A program made the translations under genes and the position numbers. The notes beneath the pieces are model-generated. The model saw only the letters and a list, made by a program, of their open reading frames with translations, had not been told where the DNA came from and did no database searches. From Burkholderiales bacterium (GTDB taxonomy: Bacteria; Pseudomonadota; Gammaproteobacteria; Burkholderiales; Burkholderiaceae_C), in assembly GCA_016195825.1 (NCBI GenBank), contig JACPYV010000204.1, positions 1-46,152 on the forward strand: a stretch of DNA of 46,152 nucleotides, given 5' to 3'. Within the stretch, counting starts at the first letter, position 1. The number at the start of each line of letters is the position of its first letter. Shown in pieces: positions 43,358-46,152 of this stretch.

Positions 43358-44305
43358 TCAGTGCATGCGCCGCGGGGTCTTGGGCGGCTGCTCGGGTTCG
43401 GGTTCGGTCGGTTCGAATTCGGGCTCGGCGCCATCTTCGTCGGCCGGGGGGAGGGCCCAGAAGAAGCGGTCGGGAATGACGTTGCCCATGCCGGGGCGAA
43501 AGCCCGCATCCAGCGACTGGTCCAGGAAGGACAGCGCCTCGCTGACGGCCGAGTGCAGCTCGGCACCCACTGACAGCAGCGCCGCCAGGGCCGCCGACAG
43601 CGTGTCGCCGGAGCCGACGAAGGCGGTCTCGAAGCGCTCGAACTTCTCGCCGGTGATGGGGCCCTGGGCGTTGGCCAGCACGTTGTCCACGAACTGATTG
43701 GGCAGCTGGATGCCGGTCACCAGCACATGCTGGGCGCCGGCCTGGGCGGCAGCCACGGCCAGTTCGCGGGCCGACGGCGCGCGCTCGCTGTCCCAGTCGG
43801 GCAGCAGGAAGTCGGTCATGGTCTTGTGGTTGCCCACCAGCACGGCCGTCTGCGGCAGCACCAGTTCGCGCAGCGCGTCCAGGTACTGCTGCTGCTCGTC
43901 CTCGTCGATCCAGGCGATGGAGGGCAGGTAGGTCACCAGCGGCACGTCGGGGTAGTCGCTGAGCACCTCGGCGACCGCGCTGACGGCCTCGGCATTGCCC
44001 AGGAAGCCAACCTTCCAGGCCGTGATGGGCACGTCTTCCAGGATGTGACGGGCCTGCTCGGCGACGGTGTCGGGGTCCAGGCTTTCGTGCTCGAAGGTCT
44101 CGGCGGTGTCTCGCAACACCACGGCGGTGACCACCGGCAGGCAATGCGCGCCCATGGCCGCGATGGTCGCCACGTCGCCGGCCAGACCACCGGCGCCGGT
44201 GGCTTCGCTGGCGTTGAAACTCAGCACACAGGCCGGCGGCGGGCTCTCTTGTTCTTCTTGGGGGGCATCGACCTCGGGGTCGGCGGGGAGGGGTGTTGGG
44301 CTCAT
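43358..44305 (-). CDS. thiD: Hydroxymethylpyrimidine/phosphomethylpyrimidine kinase
   Basis: This 315-residue ribokinase-like protein has CVLSFNASEATGAGGLAGDV near the start (family form SxSDxTGxxGLQAD, here altered), MGAHCLPVVTAVVLRDT, WKVGFLGNAEAV, and FVGSGDTLSAALAALLSVG as the anion-hole loop with GSGD. It phosphorylates the thiamin pyrimidine precursor. A Pro/Glu-rich tail of about 30 residues (EPEFEPTEPEPEQPP) lies beyond the usual end. ATG 44305 was chosen; ATG 44407 would add 34 residues resembling a signal peptide, which is unlikely for this enzyme. The altered motif leaves some doubt on substrate. Confidence 0.83.
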   Translation of the reverse strand: MSPTPLPADPEVDAPQEEQESPPPACVLSFNASEATGAGGLAGDVATIAAMGAHCLPVVTAVVLRDTAETFEHESLDPDTVAEQARHILEDVPITAWKVGFLGNAEAVSAVAEVLSDYPDVPLVTYLPSIAWIDEDEQQQYLDALRELVLPQTAVLVGNHKTMTDFLLPDWDSERAPSARELAVAAAQAGAQHVLVTGIQLPNQFVDNVLANAQGPITGEKFERFETAFVGSGDTLSAALAALLSVGAELHSAVSEALSFLDQSLDAGFRPGMGNVIPDRFFWALPPADEDGAEPEFEPTEPEPEQPPKTPRRMH

Positions 44306-44464
44306 GGGAGTCGTGGCGGGCGCGGCCAAAGAGCTGCCGCAAAGCGTGGAGTCTGCCGCTAAAAGGGCGCTTCCGAGGCCCAGGGCACAGGCGTTTGCCC
44401 TCAGCATTGCGCTCTCAGGCCCTGGCTAGAATGATTCGATTGTAGTGAGCAAACTCTGAGCACC

Positions 44465-44638
44465 GTGAGCGAACCCAGTACCTGGATGTGCCTGATCTGT
44501 GGATGGATCTATGACGAAGAGACCGGCGACCCGGAGCATGGCATTGCGCCCGGCACCCGGTGGGCCGATGTCGACATGAACTGGACCTGCCCAGACTGCG
44601 GCGCACGCAAGGAGGATTTCGAGATGGTGCGCATCTGA
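44465..44638 (+). CDS. rubA: Rubredoxin
   Basis: This 57-residue protein, from GTG 44465 to TGA 44636-44638, has the two knuckles WMCLICGWIYDEETGDPEHG (Cys9, Cys12) and WTCPDCGARKEDFEMV (Cys42, Cys45), which bind one iron. GIAPGTRWADV links them as in all rubredoxins. It is a small electron carrier. A TAGAAT (44427-44432) upstream could be its -10 box. The gene lies before pilG, an order common in betaproteobacteria and some gammaproteobacteria. Confidence 0.95.
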   Translation: MSEPSTWMCLICGWIYDEETGDPEHGIAPGTRWADVDMNWTCPDCGARKEDFEMVRI

Positions 44639-44686
44639 CTCGGCCTCACACACGGTCGAAAGGACCTGGCCCCGAGCTGAAGTTCC

Positions 44687-44698
44687 GAGGAGACGAGG
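44687..44698 (+). promoter_or_regulatory. Ribosome site that fixes the TTG start of pilG
   Basis: GAGGAG (44687-44692) and GAGG (44695-44698) stand before TTG 44700; the first has ideal spacing. No ATG in this frame fits, so the TTG is well supported. Confidence 0.7.
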
Positions 44699-44699
44699 T

Positions 44700-45089
44700 T
44701 TGAACGAGCAAGTTTCCGGTGCAGGTCCAACCCGCATCCTGGTCATCGACGACAGCAACACCATCCGTCGCAGCGCGGAGATCTTTCTGAAGCAGGGCGG
44801 CCATGAAGTGGCGCTCGCCGAGGACGGCTTCGACGCGCTGTCCAAGCTGGGCGATTTCCATCCCGACCTCGTGTTTTGCGACATCCTGATGCCCCGCCTG
44901 GACGGTTACCAGACCTGCGCGATCATCAAGCGCAACCCGCAGTTCTCGGGAGTGCCGGTGATCATGCTGTCGTCAAAAGACGGCCTCTTCGACAAGGCCC
45001 GCGGGCGCATGGTGGGCTCGCAGGACTACCTGACCAAGCCTTTCACCAAGGACCAGCTGCTTCAAGCGGTGCTACAGCACCGGCCCTGA
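44700..45089 (+). CDS. pilG: Twitching motility response regulator PilG
   Basis: This 129-residue protein is a single receiver domain without output domain. ILVIDDSNTIRRSAEIFLKQ has the acidic pair Asp17-Asp18, LVFCDILMPRLDGYQTC has the phosphorylated Asp61, VIMLSSKDG the Ser switch, and YLTKPFTKDQL Lys113. In Pseudomonas, PilG acts in the Chp/Pil chemosensory pathway and controls type IV pilus extension. Gene order pilG-pilH-pilI-pilJ is complete here. It starts with TTG, a rare codon that may lower its level. Confidence 0.92.
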   Translation: MNEQVSGAGPTRILVIDDSNTIRRSAEIFLKQGGHEVALAEDGFDALSKLGDFHPDLVFCDILMPRLDGYQTCAIIKRNPQFSGVPVIMLSSKDGLFDKARGRMVGSQDYLTKPFTKDQLLQAVLQHRP

Positions 45090-45114
45090 GAAGCACCTAT
45101 CGAGAGACAAAGCC

Positions 45115-45480
45115 ATGAGCATTCACAACATCCTGCTGGTTGACGATTCCAAGACCGAACTGCACGCGCTGTCCGAAATGCTGATCAAGCGCGGCTACAG
45201 CGTGCGCACCGCCGAGAACGGCGAAGAGGCCATGAAGCGCCTGGCGGAAGCCAAGCCTGACCTCATCCTGATGGACGTCGTCATGCCCGGCCAGAACGGT
45301 TTCCAGCTGACCCGCGCGATCACGCGCGACGATCGCTACGTCGGCGTACCGGTCATCATGTGCACCAGCAAGGGCCAAGAGACCGACAAGGTCTGGGGCA
45401 TGCGCCAGGGCGCGAGCGACTACGTCGTCAAGCCCGTCAAGGCCGAAGAGCTGCTGGCCAAGATCAAGGCCCTGGGCTGA
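45115..45480 (+). CDS. pilH: Twitching motility response regulator PilH
   Basis: This 121-residue single receiver domain opens HNILLVDDSKTELHALSEML (Asp10-Asp11), with LILMDVVMPGQNGFQLTRAI (Asp54), VIMCTSKGQETDKVWGMRQG and YVVKPVKAEELLAKI (Lys106). The MCTSKGQETDKVWG segment is typical of PilH. It opposes PilG, being linked to pilus retraction or acting as a phosphate sink. It lies 25 bp after pilG and 2 bp before pilI. Confidence 0.93.
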   Translation: MSIHNILLVDDSKTELHALSEMLIKRGYSVRTAENGEEAMKRLAEAKPDLILMDVVMPGQNGFQLTRAITRDDRYVGVPVIMCTSKGQETDKVWGMRQGASDYVVKPVKAEELLAKIKALG

Positions 45481-45482
45481 AC

Positions 45483-46013
45483 ATGGCGAACAGGACCGCC
45501 CTGCGTGAGCTGCAGCAGCGCCTGGCCGAGCGCATGCAGGCTGCGCGTGAGCAGACGCTCATCGCAAGCTGGCTGGCCGTGGAGTGCGCCGGCGTCGGTC
45601 TGCTGTTCTCCCTCAAGCAGGCCAGCGAAATCTTCGCGCCCGTGCCCATCCGCCCCGTGCCCTACGCCAAGCCCTGGCTGGCCGGCGTGGCCAACCTGCG
45701 TGGCGGCCTGTTCACGGTCGTGGACCTGGCCGTCTACCTGGGCCTGCGCGAACCCTCGCTGGGCCGCGGCCTGGCGCCGCAGTCGCGGCTGGTGTCGCTG
45801 GGCACCGACCTGAACCTGAACTGCGCGCTGCTCGTGGACCGGCTGGCCGGCCTGCGCAGCGACGAGCAATTGCCGCTTGCGCCTGAGCAGCCTGCGGGGC
45901 CGCTGCCGCGCTTTGCCGGCGCGCTGCGCCGTGACGAAGCCGGCCGGACCTGGCAAGAAATCAATCTCGAAGCGCTGTCGAGGCAGGAGAACTTCCTGCA
46001 CATCGTCGCGTGA
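45483..46013 (+). CDS. pilI: CheW-like coupling protein PilI
   Basis: This 176-residue CheW domain protein has a helical N terminus (LRELQQRLAERMQAAREQ), the beta-barrel segments FSLKQASEIFAPVPIRPVPY and WLAGVANLRGGLFTVVDLAV with the conserved NLRG region, and ends QEINLEALSRQENFLHIVA, where CheW-type proteins of the Pil pathway usually end. It couples the receptor PilJ to the kinase ChpA/PilL. ATG 45483 is chosen; the longer open frame overlaps pilH. Confidence 0.92.
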   Translation: MANRTALRELQQRLAERMQAAREQTLIASWLAVECAGVGLLFSLKQASEIFAPVPIRPVPYAKPWLAGVANLRGGLFTVVDLAVYLGLREPSLGRGLAPQSRLVSLGTDLNLNCALLVDRLAGLRSDEQLPLAPEQPAGPLPRFAGALRRDEAGRTWQEINLEALSRQENFLHIVA

Positions 46014-46082
46014 CACACGTTTACGAGCCTCACAGTCCGCGCCCCGGCGCGGACGTCACAAACACTGAAGGACGAGGGTGAG

Positions 46083-46152
46083 ATGAGCCTGCTGGACAAG
46101 ATCAGGGGAAAGTCCGAAGCCGATGAGTTGCCGCAGGCAGCGCCGGAGGCCA
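46083..46152 (+). CDS. pilJ: PilJ methyl-accepting chemotaxis protein, N-terminal fragment
   Basis: Only 23 residues are visible, starting MSLLDKIRGKSEADELPQAA, up to the window end. AAGGACGAGGGTGAG precedes the ATG. The position after pilI and the polar, charged N terminus before a first membrane helix fit PilJ, the receptor of the pilus pathway. The call rests on gene order. Confidence 0.7.
   Translation, partial: MSLLDKIRGKSEADELPQAAPEA

Noticed and set aside
42107..43573. Open frame of 488 codons opposite hemL
   Set aside because: Shadow of hemL, which has complete catalytic motifs on the other strand.

Overview
The window is GC-rich chromosomal DNA (roughly two-thirds G+C by eye) from a betaproteobacterium, most likely order Burkholderiales of the Roseateles/Rubrivivax kind. 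The evidence is the block order fmdB-DUF502-aspS, ubiJ-ubiB, hemL-thiD, rubredoxin-pilG-pilH-pilI-pilJ, and an EpsB/EpsL exopolysaccharide locus together with a PEP-CTERM protein.

Bases 1-23909 are an exopolysaccharide (EPS) locus. A plus-strand operon holds the end of a Wzx-type flippase, a GT2, two GT4 and a DUF1972 glycosyltransferase, and a low-GC acyltransferase, joined largely by ATGA stop/start overlaps. A minus-strand trio follows: a GT39-type membrane glycosyltransferase, a HAD-UbiA fusion and an SMR-like small transporter. It looks like a module that makes, flips and uses a polyprenyl-phosphate sugar. A PL8-type polysaccharide lyase lipoprotein lies upstream of the trio. Next come a UDP-glucuronate 4-epimerase and UDP-glucose dehydrogenase (plus strand), a small secreted protein, and a tight eight-gene minus-strand operon: epsB-like initiating transferase, epsL-like barrel, galE, manC and rmlB-D-A-C. 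Together these genes supply Glc, Gal, Man, Rha, GlcA and GalA donors, the first lipid-linked sugar, assembly enzymes, an outer-membrane barrel and a lyase.

Bases 24038-30592 are core genes: ubiJ, ubiB, an SSS-family symporter, an FmdB zinc ribbon, a DUF502 membrane protein and aspS, closed by a strong terminator.

Bases about 30900-39750 are accessory. They hold an Amidase_2 enzyme overlapped by a secreted protein gene, a DUF1993 gene, a degraded stretch with a ParE-like remnant, a low-GC PEP-CTERM gene with a possible sigma-54 promoter, a truncated IS256 transposase, two small genes, an AbiEi/DUF6088-like antitoxin gene coupled to a Fic gene carrying an in-frame amber codon, and an IS66-type tnpA remnant. 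Two similar 38-bp repeats in the same orientation flank the small genes and the antitoxin-Fic pair.

Bases 39751-46152 return to core genes. A candidate sRNA with an anti-Shine-Dalgarno CTCCTCC motif comes first, followed by a conserved-looking hypothetical gene, mpl, hemL, thiD, rubredoxin, and the twitching-motility genes pilG, pilH, pilI and the start of pilJ. No rRNA, tRNA or CRISPR array was recognised.
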